A DNA stretch of 64,000 nt, from assembly GCA_965200805.1 (NCBI GenBank), contig OZ241384.1:2604001-2668000 (forward strand). The letters are read 5' to 3'. Shown in pieces: positions 46,953 to 56,759 of this stretch; positions within the stretch are counted from its first letter, which is position 1; each line of letters begins with the position of its first letter. The position numbers and the translations under genes are program-made. This DNA is from MPNP01 sp026709725 (lineage in GTDB: Bacteria > Pseudomonadota > Alphaproteobacteria > Rhodobacterales > Rhodobacteraceae). Under the pieces are notes generated by a model that saw nothing but the letters and a program-made list of their open reading frames with translations, was not told the DNA's origin and did no database searches.

Positions 46953-47793
46953 GGGCCCGTTGACACCCACCGCCCCGCAATCACCCCGGCCACCCGATCG
47001 ATGAGGGCCGGGACGCGCACCACCGTCCCGCCGGCCCGCGTCGCAATCCCCCGGAACGCCCCGCATTCGCGAAGACGGTCCCGATCGGGTGCCGCCGGCC
47101 CTCCGGGTCCCGGTCAGGCTCCCCATCACGGTCCGTCTCCTCCGGGCCGGAATGACGGCCCCGATCCCCCGCGCGTCAGGATCGGCGGGCGGGGCATCGG
47201 CATCAGGGGCCCCGCCCGCAATGCGGGCCCCGCCGCCCGGACCGTCCGGCGCCGCATCCGCGCCCCCTCCCTGATGACGGAATGGGGTCATGGGCCCCAC
47301 CGGGGAGGATGGTGAAGCGGACGAGATGGCCGGGAGCGTCTGTGCGGGCGACGCTCCCGGGGGTCGGGCCGCCCCCGTCCCCCTGATCCCTCCCGTCCCC
47401 CTGATCCCCCGTCTGCGTGCTCCCCCGTCAGCATTCCGATGGGGCGCCGGCGGCCCCGGCACGGGCCGGAGGGTGGCGCCGCCGGTGCGGACGTCTTCGG
47501 GATCGAACGCCGCCGACAGGGCGGTGAACAGACGCGCGAACACACCGTTCCCGGCCGGGCGCCGGGCCGGAATGCGGGGGCGGGTCGCGCCGGGGGGCGC
47601 CCGTGCGCCCGGGCGATCAGGGGCGGGGCCGGAGGATGGCCCCGATGAAGGGCCGGCGACCCCGGCCCCCATGCGACGGGTGCGGAGGGGTCCGCCCGGA
47701 TTCATGGATCTGCGCCTGCCGGATGATGCCGCCATCTTTGGCGTGCTGTCGGGGTCTGGAACAGCATCAGTGCCAGTGAGTGTCAACGGGCCC
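46953..47793. mobile_element. 841-bp insertion sequence remnant, IS5-family-like
   Basis: Perfect 14-bp terminal inverted repeats GGGCCCGTTGACAC (46953-46966) and GTGTCAACGGGCCC (47780-47793) sit between two CTAG copies (46950-46953 and 47793-47796), so the duplicated target is TA within CTAG. Removing the element and one target copy gives GAACTAGATAAA and rejoins the TPR reading frame. Inside is very G+C-rich sequence. A minus-strand frame has NGVFARLFTALSAAFDPEDV and GIGAVIPARRRRT, which weakly resemble parts of IS5-type transposases, but no intact DDE enzyme. CTAG targets are usual for IS5/IS427-type elements; family placement is tentative. Confidence 0.85.
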
Positions 47794-47796
47794 TAG

Positions 47797-49325
47797 ATAA
47801 AAAACAGGAATTTCAGGATATATTTGCGCAATATTTGTCCATCAGAGGCTGTAGTCTCATCGTGCTGGGTCGGGAAGTGGAAGCCCAATCGTCCTGGGAG
47901 GAGGCAATCAGGACTCTCAGGGAATCGGCGTTGCCTGAGACAGAGATGGTGGCGCTGGATTGCATCATGATCATGAACAGGGCTGGTGCGCAGCATAGGT
48001 CCGGTCAACTGGAGGAAGCGATTGAATCATGGAGTGAAGCCGTTGAACGATTCCAAGACAGCGATCAAATCAACATCCAGTCCATGGTCGCGAAAGCACT
48101 GATCGATAGCGACACCGGGCTGATCAGGTTGCGTCGCTTCGAAAAAGCACTCACCGTCCTGCAGCAGATCGAGGATCGTTTTGGGACCAGTGACGCGAAG
48201 GAGATGGCAGCGATTGTCGCAAATTCGCTTCTCAAGAGATGTGCAGCGCTCTTCGAGCTGAGCCGTCTGGAGGAGGGTCTTGCGGTGAGTGAGCGGGCCA
48301 TGCATCGTTTTGGAAACATTGACAGTCCGGAAGTGACTGAATCGGTTGCTGTAATTCTCTTGAACAAAGGGATTGCACTGGCTGTTGCCGGAAGGAATGA
48401 GGATGCACTTTCTGTCTGGCTTGAGATTGAGTCCCGCTTTGGCGATCACAGCGAGCCGGGAATCCTGAAGCGTCTGGCTTCGGCACTCGTCAGAAAGGGC
48501 ACAACACTTCTGGATATGGGCAGGTCTGAGAGTGCAATCAGGGTGTGGGACGATGTCATGCATCGCTTCAAGGGTGATGCAGTCCTGTATCATGCGCAGA
48601 TCACATCGGCTGCACTTGAACGGATGAATGCGCTGGCTCAATTGGGCAGGCTGGAGGAGGCGCTCCTGGCCAGTGAAGAGGTGCTCCATTTGGTCAGGGG
48701 CGGCAGTGAAGCTTCGAGCATGCATTCCCTGGCACGGGTTCTCCTTACCAGGGGATCATTGCTGATTTCCCAGCATGAGATCACAGAGGGACTTGCTGCA
48801 TGGGATGAAGTTGTCGACCGATTCGAGAAGAGCGGTACAGCAGAACTTCGCGGTATGGCAGAGTTGGCACTGTGTGAGCGGGGAAATCACGAATTGACCA
48901 ACGGTCGGATAGATCCGGCCATTGCATTCCTTGACCGCGCACTCCTGCCGACACAGGCAGGAACTCCCAGGAACAGGCTCCGGGGCCATCTGATCCGGGC
49001 CAAGGCATACATTGCAGAGGGGAATGATGAATCCTGTGTCAGCGACATAGAGAGGGCGCTGTCATTTTTACCCGAATCCGCAACCTTTCCAAGGCGTGTG
49101 ATTGAGATGCTTGCCGAACTCGCAGTCGACATCGGGATGGCGAGAATGCGTGATCTCATCAATTCGTCACCAGCAGCTGATATCCTGCTTCCGTTGACGA
49201 CTGCTTTTGAGCGGGAACTCGGTCTGGAGCCGAAGGTGGCACGCGAAGTCGATGAAGTTGCCGAAGACATACGCCGGGAATTTCTCTCGGAACATGCGCG
49301 GTCTGAAGCATGGGCCGCACACTGA
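47797..49325 (+). pseudogene. ATPase-TPR gene, C-terminal TPR part
   Basis: Third part of the gene, downstream of the insertion, in the same frame as the middle part (reads DKKQEFQDIFAQYLSIRG across the repaired junction). It encodes a long array of TPR-like units with recurring LxxLGRxEEAxxxWxxVxxRF patterns and an alpha-helical end. An internal ATG at 47835 could allow separate translation of 496 residues, but no clear ribosome site is seen. With frameshift and insertion removed, the whole gene is 1210 codons plus stop. Confidence 0.85.
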
Positions 49326-49638
49326 TCGTGTTCTGGCTCGGTCGGCATGGATGGTTTGGCATGGGACATCATCGGATGATGAGAAGCGGATCCAGATGCG
49401 CCATCAGGGCCGGTTGGCAATCAAATGGTGGCCGTTCAGGGCTCTCGCCGCAAGAACCCTGCATCGAAACATTGAATTTGCGCCGACAAGTTGAATTGTG
49501 CAGGCAGAACGCATAGTCATTGCAGTGCTGACATGGTCAGGATGTGTCCCGTAGCGGTGCCGGTGGTTCGGTGCCTGCTCGGTGGCGATCCAAGCGGTCA
49601 GTCCGGCAATTCTGTAAAGACAACAGTCTGGATCCAAT
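49326..49638. other. Intergenic region upstream of YfgM-like gene
   Basis: 313 bp with no gene or repeat recognised; presumably contains the promoter of the yfgM-bamB-der group. Confidence 0.4.
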
Positions 49639-50337
49639 GTGAGCAATCCTGAATCCTTTATATCCGAAGTCACCGAAGAGCTGCGCCGGGACCGTTTGTA
49701 TCGGCAGTTTCGCAAATGGGCATGGCTGGCAGTCCTTCTGGTGGTTCTTGTCGTCGGTGCAGCCGCCTGGCGCGAATGGTCTGCAACCCGCCATCAGACA
49801 ATGGCTCAGGAGTTTGGTGACTCCCTGCGCTCTCTTGCCGCCATTGCGGATCATGAAGAGCGCGCTGCGGCTTATGCCGACCTCTATGACGGTGGTGCGG
49901 GCGCTGATGCCATCGCACTTGCACGGATCCATGAAGCCGGCCTTCTTCTTGATGACAATCAACGAGAGGCCGCCATCAATCAGTTGCAGGTTGTGGTCGC
50001 GGATGATGCTGTGAGCCTGATCTATCGGGACCTTGCCCTCCTGAAAACACTTCAGTTTCAGGATGAGCAGGATGAAGATGCAACCGGGAGAACTCTCGGC
50101 GAACTGACAATGCCCGGTCGACCGTACCGGCTGCTCGCCCTTGAATTCGAGGCCATGAATCATTTTGATCTTGGTCTTCGCAGCGAAGCCATTGAGGTCA
50201 TGGAGTCGGTTCTCAACGATGCCGATGTCACACCGGAACAGATTGGTCGCATCACACAGTTTCTGACATCGATCGGCCATGAAACTGAAAATGACTCCTC
50301 TGAAGAAACTGACGGAGAGAGCCCCGGTGTTCAGTGA
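49639..50337 (+). CDS. YfgM-like TPR membrane protein
   Basis: Inner-membrane protein of 232 residues with a GTG start. One helix (about 27-46, WAWLAVLLVVLVVGAAAW) is followed by a periplasmic TPR-like domain (TPR_21 type; MAQEFGDSLRSLAAIADHEERAAAYADLY) and an acidic tail. YfgM relatives assist periplasmic chaperone networks near the Sec translocon. The order YfgM-BamB-Der is conserved widely in proteobacteria and supports the call. Confidence 0.88.
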   Translation: MSNPESFISEVTEELRRDRLYRQFRKWAWLAVLLVVLVVGAAAWREWSATRHQTMAQEFGDSLRSLAAIADHEERAAAYADLYDGGAGADAIALARIHEAGLLLDDNQREAAINQLQVVVADDAVSLIYRDLALLKTLQFQDEQDEDATGRTLGELTMPGRPYRLLALEFEAMNHFDLGLRSEAIEVMESVLNDADVTPEQIGRITQFLTSIGHETENDSSEETDGESPGVQ

Positions 50338-51718
50338 CAGATCGACTGTCTGGCGCAAGTGGCGGGCGGACAGCATATCGGCGGGTCTCGTCTGTCTTGC
50401 GCTTTTTCTCACAGGATGTGATCGGGAAGAGAAGCTCCCGGGCGTCCGTATTGACCCCCGTGTGCCGCTTGAGCGCACTGAACATCTGGTGTCGCCGGTC
50501 ACGGCAACAGAGGTCACATATTTTGATCACGGTTCGATCGTCAATCAGGCGGAACCCTTCACCCTGACGGCTCCGGTCATCAATGCCGACTGGACCCACA
50601 TCAACGGCAACGCCCGCCACACGGGCTTCCATCCGCAGCTGGGCAGGGCACCGAGACAGATCTGGGCCGTGCGTGTTGGTGAAGGCAATTCCAGGCGCGC
50701 CCGGATCAATGCCTCTCCAATCGTTGCCGGGAATCATGTCTATGTCATGGACAGCAACGCGCAGCTGTCGGCCTATACGCTTGCCGGATCCCGACAATGG
50801 TCTTTGGATCTTGCCCGAACCGGGGATGCCGGTGGTCGGGTTGGCCCGGGAGGAATTGCCTACGACGAGGGGATGCTTTTTGTCACGACAGAGGCTGGCA
50901 GACTTTACTTTATTGAGGCTGAAACAGGGCAGATCATCCGCACGCAGGATTTTGATGCTGCTGCCAAATATCCACCATCCGCAGCCGATGGCCGCGTCTT
51001 TCTCACAACAGCCGATGGGAAGGGGTGGGGAGTCAATGCGACGAATGACCGGTTGCTCTGGCTTGTCTCGGGCGGATTGACAAATCTTGTCATTGCCGGT
51101 GGTGTAAGTCCGGCCATTGCAGACTCAATGACGATCATGCCCCTGAACTCCGGCCAGATCGTCAGCGTTGACAACCGTTCCGGCAATGTGAACTGGCGCG
51201 CGTATACCGGTGGGAGCAGTGAATCCGATCCCAGGGCACGCTTGCTCGGCCTTTCCGGTTCACCGCTTGTTGACAACGGTTTTGTCTATGCCGCAACGCT
51301 TGCGGGACGGGTCATGAAAATCAGCGGAGATGACGGTTCATTTGTCTGGGAACGAAATATCGGGGCGAGTGATACAATGTGGCTTGCCGGCGGATCGCTC
51401 TTCCTTGTGACCGATGATGCCAAACTCACACGTTTGCGCGAGTCGGATGGCGCAGTCATCTGGCAGCAGCAGCTACCGTATTTTCTTCACAGGAATCCGC
51501 GCCGACGCAAAGATGTCCATGTCAACTACGGACCCGTCCTCGCTTCCGGTCGGCTCCTTGTCGCATCCTCGAATGGCAGTCTCTACGAATACGAGCCTGT
51601 TGACGGCTCACTGCTCGCTGAGAGAGCCCTGCCCAATGGTGCCGCCGCGCCCCCTGTTGTGGCTGCGGGTATGATGTTTCTGGTTACCAAGGATGGTATG
51701 TTGCGCGCCTATCGCTGA
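50279..51718 (+). CDS. bamB: Outer-membrane protein assembly factor BamB
   Basis: Lipoprotein subunit of the BAM complex that inserts beta-barrel proteins in the outer membrane. Lipobox LFLTGC near residue 47, then repeated PQQ-like blades of an eight-bladed beta-propeller (SPIVAGNHVYVMDSNAQLSAY, GSPLVDNGFVYAATLAGRV, VVAAGMMFLVTKDGMLRAY). A GTG at 50327 would give a shorter, more standard lipoprotein signal and only an 11-nt overlap with the upstream gene, so the start is uncertain. Confidence 0.93.
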   Translation: MKLKMTPLKKLTERAPVFSDRSTVWRKWRADSISAGLVCLALFLTGCDREEKLPGVRIDPRVPLERTEHLVSPVTATEVTYFDHGSIVNQAEPFTLTAPVINADWTHINGNARHTGFHPQLGRAPRQIWAVRVGEGNSRRARINASPIVAGNHVYVMDSNAQLSAYTLAGSRQWSLDLARTGDAGGRVGPGGIAYDEGMLFVTTEAGRLYFIEAETGQIIRTQDFDAAAKYPPSAADGRVFLTTADGKGWGVNATNDRLLWLVSGGLTNLVIAGGVSPAIADSMTIMPLNSGQIVSVDNRSGNVNWRAYTGGSSESDPRARLLGLSGSPLVDNGFVYAATLAGRVMKISGDDGSFVWERNIGASDTMWLAGGSLFLVTDDAKLTRLRESDGAVIWQQQLPYFLHRNPRRRKDVHVNYGPVLASGRLLVASSNGSLYEYEPVDGSLLAERALPNGAAAPPVVAAGMMFLVTKDGMLRAYR

Positions 51719-51895
51719 TCAGGACCGACGAGTTTCTCACAGGATATCCTCCGCTGACCCGGCCACCGGATCGGGTTTGCATTTTGCCCTGTGTCCCATG
51801 GCAGAACTCCCCGTCCCCCGGCAAGCATCCGGACCTGGCCACAAGTCTGTGCACCCAGCATATTCTTCAGACTATCTGATCAAGAACCCTATACG

Positions 51896-53251
51896 ATGAC
51901 CCAGCATAAAATTGTCATTCTCGGTCGCCCGAATGTCGGCAAGTCAACCCTCTTCAATCGACTTGCTGTCAAGAGCCGGGCACTTGTTGATAACCAGCCG
52001 GGCGTCACCCGGGATGTTCGCGAGGCTGACGGGAGTCTTGCCGACTGCCGTTTTCGGATCACGGATACGGCTGGCCTTGACAGCGGGTCAGGTGATCCGT
52101 TGGCAGAAGACAGTCGAGTGCTGACAGATCAGGCTGTCAGGGAGGCCAGTCTTGTACTGTTTCTTGTTGATGCCCGGGCCGGTCTGCTTGCGCCGGATCT
52201 TGAGATTGCCCGGTTCATGCATAAATCCGGCAAGGCGTGCCAGGTCATCGCCAACAAGTGCGATGGGTCGAACAGCGATCCTGATCTCAGTGATTTCTAC
52301 AGACTTGGGTTTGGTGATCCAATCGCGATCTCGGCCGAACATGCCCTTGGACTCGCCGATCTCCATCATGCCCTTCAGGAGTGTCTGCTCAATGCATCTC
52401 CCGGTGATCTGCCGGAGAGAGAAGTGGGCACCGCCGGGGATCAGCGCATCAGGGTTGCCATCCTCGGGCGACCCAATGTTGGCAAGTCATCACTGGTCAA
52501 TCGGATTCTCGGCAGCAATCGATTGCTCATTGCAGACCAGCCCGGGACAACACGTGATTCCATTGCCTTTCCTGTAATATGGGATGGGCAGCCGATGGAG
52601 ATTCATGACACGGCCGGCCTGCGCAAGCGGGCAAGGGTCACCGATAAACTTGAAACCCTCGCCAATCGGGACAGTCTGCGGGCGATCCGCTTTTCGGAGG
52701 TTGTCGTGGTCATGATGGATGCACGACAGCCATTCGAGATCCAGGATTTGCGTATCGCCAGTCTTGCCGAGCAAGAGGGGCGCGCTGTTGTCATCGCCGT
52801 CAACAAGTGGGACCTGGTGAGATCGCCCCGGGAATTTGCCAGGGACCTCCGTTGTCGCCTCGATGATCGCCTGCCCGGACTTCGCGGTGCCCCGCTTGTT
52901 TCGCTTTCGGCCCTGACCGGCGACGGACTCGCATCTCTCAAGACAGCCGTCATGGATGCAAACGCGTTCTGGAACACGCGTCTGACAACCGGACCCCTCA
53001 ACCGCTGGCTTGAGGCTGCCGTCCGTCAGCATCCGCCACCGCTTGTCAGGGGCCGGCGAATTCGCCTGCGTTTTGTGACCCAGATAAAGTCCAGACCACC
53101 ATGCTTCGTTTTCAAGTGCTCGCGACCCCGTCATGTCACCGCCGCCTATCGCCGCTATCTCACCAACAGCCTCCGACAGCGGTTTTCCCTTCCCGGCACC
53201 CCGATCCGTCTCCTTTTTCGCTCGGCGGCCGACGACAATCCCTATGTTTGA
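51896..53251 (+). CDS. der: Ribosome biogenesis GTPase Der (EngA)
   Basis: Double GTPase needed for 50S subunit maturation, 451 residues. Two G domains are evident: GRPNVGKST (10-18) with DTAGL and NKCDG, then GRPNVGKSS with DTAGLRKRA and NKWD, followed by the C-terminal KH-like domain (RIRLRFVTQIKSRPPCFVFKCSRP). The ATG at 51896 (MTQHKIVILGRPNVGKS) is chosen; upstream in-frame starts lack homology. Follows bamB as in many proteobacteria. Confidence 0.96.
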   Translation: MTQHKIVILGRPNVGKSTLFNRLAVKSRALVDNQPGVTRDVREADGSLADCRFRITDTAGLDSGSGDPLAEDSRVLTDQAVREASLVLFLVDARAGLLAPDLEIARFMHKSGKACQVIANKCDGSNSDPDLSDFYRLGFGDPIAISAEHALGLADLHHALQECLLNASPGDLPEREVGTAGDQRIRVAILGRPNVGKSSLVNRILGSNRLLIADQPGTTRDSIAFPVIWDGQPMEIHDTAGLRKRARVTDKLETLANRDSLRAIRFSEVVVVMMDARQPFEIQDLRIASLAEQEGRAVVIAVNKWDLVRSPREFARDLRCRLDDRLPGLRGAPLVSLSALTGDGLASLKTAVMDANAFWNTRLTTGPLNRWLEAAVRQHPPPLVRGRRIRLRFVTQIKSRPPCFVFKCSRPRHVTAAYRRYLTNSLRQRFSLPGTPIRLLFRSAADDNPYV

Positions 53252-53441
53252 GCTTGCCACCAATCGGTGGAGCCGGATTGATGATGCCCCGGATGCACAA
53301 TGAATGCGAATTTGTTCCCGGGTTCATGCCAAATTCCGATAGTGGCTCAATTTGAGAACCGGCCTGTTCATTTGAAGACGAAACCGCTGCAATGCCCGCA
53401 AGTGCAACGCCACCCGCATCCTGAATGATCTGGAGACAGCC

Positions 53442-54111
53442 ATGAAACAACTGATGAAATTCGCCCCCCCCCACATGGCAACCCTTGTACTGCTCGCGGT
53501 ATTGCCCGCACCGGCCCTCGCACAGGCAACGCTGACCGCACCGGGGCTGATTGGCCCGGTCGCCTGCGCGGGACCGGGTGAGACCAGCGATCCTGTAAGC
53601 GGATCGGTCTCGAATGTATCGACGACCTCTGCAGCCCTGCTCAGCACTGCCTATGACAACCTGTACAGCCAACTGAGAGCGAAGGCGGGAGATGGCGGTT
53701 ACCATTGAATATTTTGTCAGGAACGCCCGGACGAATGCACAAGTCCAGAGAGCAAGTGCTGGCAGGATAGTGTCAGGCAGTCCTAACTTGAACGCTACCA
53801 ATCTGCCCATATCCAGTCTGACCCCCAACACGCCCTATGTCTACACGGTCGAGACCACCGCATCCGGCTTCGGTGAGGCAAATCCTCTTCTCAGACGCTG
53901 CTTCATGACGGGCGGAACCTACACCCTGAACAACGAGAGTGGCCAGCCCGGCTTCTCGAACCTGAATTCAAGCGGCTGCTTCTCCATCAGCCCCCTGACC
54001 CATCAGGACGTCCGCAACTGCCTGTGCGGCCGGTCAAGGATCTGGAACGACAATGCCCAGAACACCGCCCAGCGGTGCACCCTTGGCTGCGCGAACGCCA
54101 CGGGCTGCTGA
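53442..54111 (+). pseudogene. Secreted fibronectin-III-like small protein gene with frameshift
   Basis: The first part encodes a signal peptide (MATLVLLAVLPAPALAQA) and the start of an fn3-like domain (VSNVSTTSAALLSTAYDNLYSQL). The frame closes at 53708; dropping one G in the GGCGGTT near 53697 continues as GDGVTIEYFVRNART...LTPNTPYVYTVET and then a Cys-rich end to 54111. The repaired product is ~222 residues. A run of nine C (53464-53472) lies in the N-terminal codons before a second ATG at 53475. Function unknown; probably extracellular or periplasmic. Confidence 0.7.
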
Positions 54112-54575
54112 CCCTGCCGGACATGGAAGGGCGACTGAAGTCGCCCTTCTGCAATCAGGGATTGCGGTCTTCGGACTGATCCGCTGCCCGGATTTCCCTT
54201 CCCCGCAAATGCCGACCCCGTTCGCTGCGCCAGTCGGATGGCAGAGCGAGATGGGTATTCACTTCGCAGAGACGCACTTCAGAATGGACAAGCCTGCCTG
54301 CATATCAATGAGGCTCAGCAGGCGGGAGGGACATCGGATCCCCCGGGCTGCAGACTCTGTTTCCCCCATAGAAGGATGTGCTGGCAGAAGATGAAATCGA
54401 TACCGATTGGCTCGATAGCACTCCTTGTTCAGCGTGAAGATCGTCATGCAGGAGTGCATTGGGACGGCGGAATTCGGGACGAATGGGCCCCGCGGCGGAT
54501 TCGGGCGATTGGGTCGCTGATTTGGGAGGGAGACATTGGGTTGACCGCTGGCGGACAGATGGTTAATCCGACGGG
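54112..54575. other. Intergenic region with terminator hairpin
   Basis: 464 bp with no gene recognised apart from the hairpin at 54126. Open frames here lack start signals. Confidence 0.4.
54126..54149 (+). terminator. Terminator-like hairpin after fn3-like gene
   Basis: GAAGGGCGACT / AGTCGCCCTTC is a perfect 11-bp stem (in practice a 9-bp stem with a 6-nt loop), 14 nt past the stop. The tail TGCAATC is only weakly U-rich. Confidence 0.6.
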
Positions 54576-54923
54576 ATGGATCACGAGACAGAAATTGCGA
54601 TTGCCGAGTTGAAGGGTGAACTCAAGACATCGCGGGCGGAGAACGAAGCCATGGAATCACGCATTGATGCCAGACTCGCCGGTGTCGATGCACGCCTTGA
54701 TACAAGACTCGCCGGTGTCGATGCCAGTTTGGCGCTGATGCGCGAGGATGCCGCCAGACGTGATGCGGATGCCGCCAGACGTGATGCGGATGCCGCCAAG
54801 CGCGACAAGGACAACCAGCGCTGGATTGTTGGATTTGGCATCGCCCAGGTGGTCCTCACCGTCGCAGTCCTCGCTGCGGGTTTTGCGTTCCTCGGCATTC
54901 TGATCGGTCTCCCCACGTCCTGA
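54576..54923 (+). CDS. Small coiled-coil, tail-anchored membrane protein
   Basis: 115 residues. Residues ~5-80 form a charged heptad-rich coiled coil made of short internal repeats (RLAGVDA units and RRDADAA units, with matching DNA repeats near 54682-54732 and 54762-54800). Residues ~86-110 (WIVGFGIAQVVLTVAVLAAGFAFLGILIGL) form one helix at the C-terminus. No catalytic motif. Similar small coiled-coil membrane proteins are common; function unknown. Ribosome site is weak. Confidence 0.65.
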   Translation: MDHETEIAIAELKGELKTSRAENEAMESRIDARLAGVDARLDTRLAGVDASLALMREDAARRDADAARRDADAAKRDKDNQRWIVGFGIAQVVLTVAVLAAGFAFLGILIGLPTS

Positions 54924-55298
54924 TTCTGCCGAAGTGAACCTGCCTCATGGTCATATGCGGCTGTCAGGCTGCTGAGGGGTGCAGGCCACCTGTGAGGGGG
55001 TCGTGGCTGAATTTTCTGTCGGCATTCTGCCGATAAGAATGGCCGGTTTGACAAAAGGCGATCCGCAGGTGGATAGGGAAGGGGCAAGTGGCTGCGTGGT
55101 GCTTTGGGAACAGGATGGAGAGTGCCATTTGAGTGGCTCAGTGAGTGGGAAATCGAGATCCCCTGTCCTGCGGGAAGCAAATCCGCTGCGAGCCATGGCC
55201 AGCAATCCCTGCAAGCGGAGATTTTCCGGATGACGCAGATATCAATTCCCCAATGAACAGGTGCAAGAGGCGGATCATTCTGCCCTGACTGTGTTCGG
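54924..55298. other. Intergenic region, nothing recognised
   Basis: 375 bp between the coiled-coil gene and the 3' end of the minus-strand SDR. No gene, repeat or clear terminator seen. Confidence 0.4.
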
Positions 55299-56006
55299 TC
55301 ATTTCCCTGTCCGCAGACATCTCTCTGATTCAAGGCCAAGTTCGGTGAGCAGGCGCCTGGCCTCGATGGCAGGCGCAGTGAGATTATCAGAGCTGATTCC
55401 GGGGTGATGTTTCCGCAGGCAGCGGGTGGGCATACGCTCTGGCTGGAAGATCACAATATCGGGTCCGATTTTCCGGCACTCCTGCTGCCATTGGCATGCC
55501 AGGGCAATCTGTGCAGCCTTGGATGCTCCGTAGGCACCGGAAAACTTGCCGGTTGTGTGGATGTCCTGACAGAAGACAACGGTACTGCCTGCATCAAGCA
55601 GCGGTTCGGCTTGTTGAATCAGGGTTGCGGTGGCGAGCACATTGACCTGCATGGCACGGGCCAGGTCATTGATATGGGGAACCGGCGTGAGGGATGAGCT
55701 GTGGATGGCGGTATGGATCACGAGATCAAGTCGGTTCCACCGGGTTGCAATTGCAGCAATCATGCCTGTGATTGCGTTGCTGTCGGCAAGATCCAGTGCA
55801 GCAAGTGATACGGATCCACCGGCTGCGTCGATATCCTCCTTGAGGTCTGCAAGGGCGCCCGGTGTCCGTCCGGTCGCCACAAGACAATACCCCATGGCCG
55901 TGAGTTCAAGGGCACACGCACGACCGAGACCACCCGTTGCTCCGGTAATGAGAGCGACATTCGCGACCTCGCTCTCGGCAGCGTCAGGCACGTGGCATGA
56001 TGTCAC
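55299..56006 (-). CDS. SDR-family NAD(P)-dependent oxidoreductase
   Basis: Classical short-chain dehydrogenase, 235 residues. Cofactor loop ITGATGGLGRA (about 20-30) and catalytic YGASKAA (YxxxK) are intact, unlike the SDR at 16673. It is downstream of cvpA on the same strand; in related genomes an SDR follows cvpA-purF, so this is probably that orthologue with purF absent. Substrate unknown. Confidence 0.88.
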   Translation of the reverse strand: MTSCHVPDAAESEVANVALITGATGGLGRACALELTAMGYCLVATGRTPGALADLKEDIDAAGGSVSLAALDLADSNAITGMIAAIATRWNRLDLVIHTAIHSSSLTPVPHINDLARAMQVNVLATATLIQQAEPLLDAGSTVVFCQDIHTTGKFSGAYGASKAAQIALACQWQQECRKIGPDIVIFQPERMPTRCLRKHHPGISSDNLTAPAIEARRLLTELGLESERCLRTGK

Positions 56007-56066
56007 GATTGATCGGTTCCCATTCTGGATCCTGAATCATCCGGATTGCCCCGAACAGGTCATTGA

Positions 56067-56759
56067 TCAGTTTTCCGGTTGATCGGCTGGTGTCTGGTCA
56101 GCAGGCAGACGATCAGTGATGCCATTCCCCGTCGCATCAATGACATCCTCCGGGACCTCAATGGATGGCAGTTCGGAGATTGTGGTGATGTTGTGATCGC
56201 AGGTTGACATCAGGTTGCTGTAGGAATTGAGTACCCAGGCAGGGGGGCTGCTGAGATCGGGCATGCGTTCCAGCATAGCGGTGCTGAGATTTTCAAAGAT
56301 ATCGGCTGACTTCGAATCCGAGATTGCGTCATAGACCGATCCGGCCGGCACGACGGATTGATTGACGATCAGTATGATCGAGACAAACAGGAATCCCCTG
56401 ACGGCACCGAAGACAAGACCGAGATAGCGGTCCAGAGCACTGAGTATGGGCAGGTTCGTCAAGGTTGTGATGAATGTTGTCAGCATGGACCAGATCAGCA
56501 GGCTGAATGCGAACGAGATTGTGAAAGCCAGGACCATGGACAGTTCACAACTCGACTCAAGGAGTGGACCAACATAGGCAATTGTTGCAAGATGGGGGTT
56601 AAGAAGCGGGGCGGCAAAATATGCGACAAGCGTGGCGAAGATCCAGCCGATGATTGACATCGCCTCACGTACAAGGCCGCGATTCAGTGACACAAGGAGC
56701 GAGGCCACAATGACAGTGCCTGAAATGAAGTCGAAGTTTGTTAATTCCAGATTATCCAT
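56067..56759 (-). CDS. cvpA: CvpA family protein
   Basis: Inner-membrane protein related to colicin V production protein, 230 residues. Four helices are evident, with the family stretch VSLNRGLVREAMSIIGWIFATLVAYFAAPLL and LDRYLGLVFGAVRGFLFVSI. The C-terminal ~80 residues are polar. In E. coli cvpA is the first gene of the purF operon; purF is not adjacent here. Role in envelope homeostasis is only partly understood. Confidence 0.9.
   Translation of the reverse strand: MDNLELTNFDFISGTVIVASLLVSLNRGLVREAMSIIGWIFATLVAYFAAPLLNPHLATIAYVGPLLESSCELSMVLAFTISFAFSLLIWSMLTTFITTLTNLPILSALDRYLGLVFGAVRGFLFVSIILIVNQSVVPAGSVYDAISDSKSADIFENLSTAMLERMPDLSSPPAWVLNSYSNLMSTCDHNITTISELPSIEVPEDVIDATGNGITDRLPADQTPADQPEN

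Noticed and set aside
46950..47786. 278-codon minus-strand ORF as an intact transposase
   Set aside because: Composition is Arg/Gly/Pro/Ala-rich with only short IS5-like strings and no DDE catalytic set; treated as degraded or non-autonomous interior.
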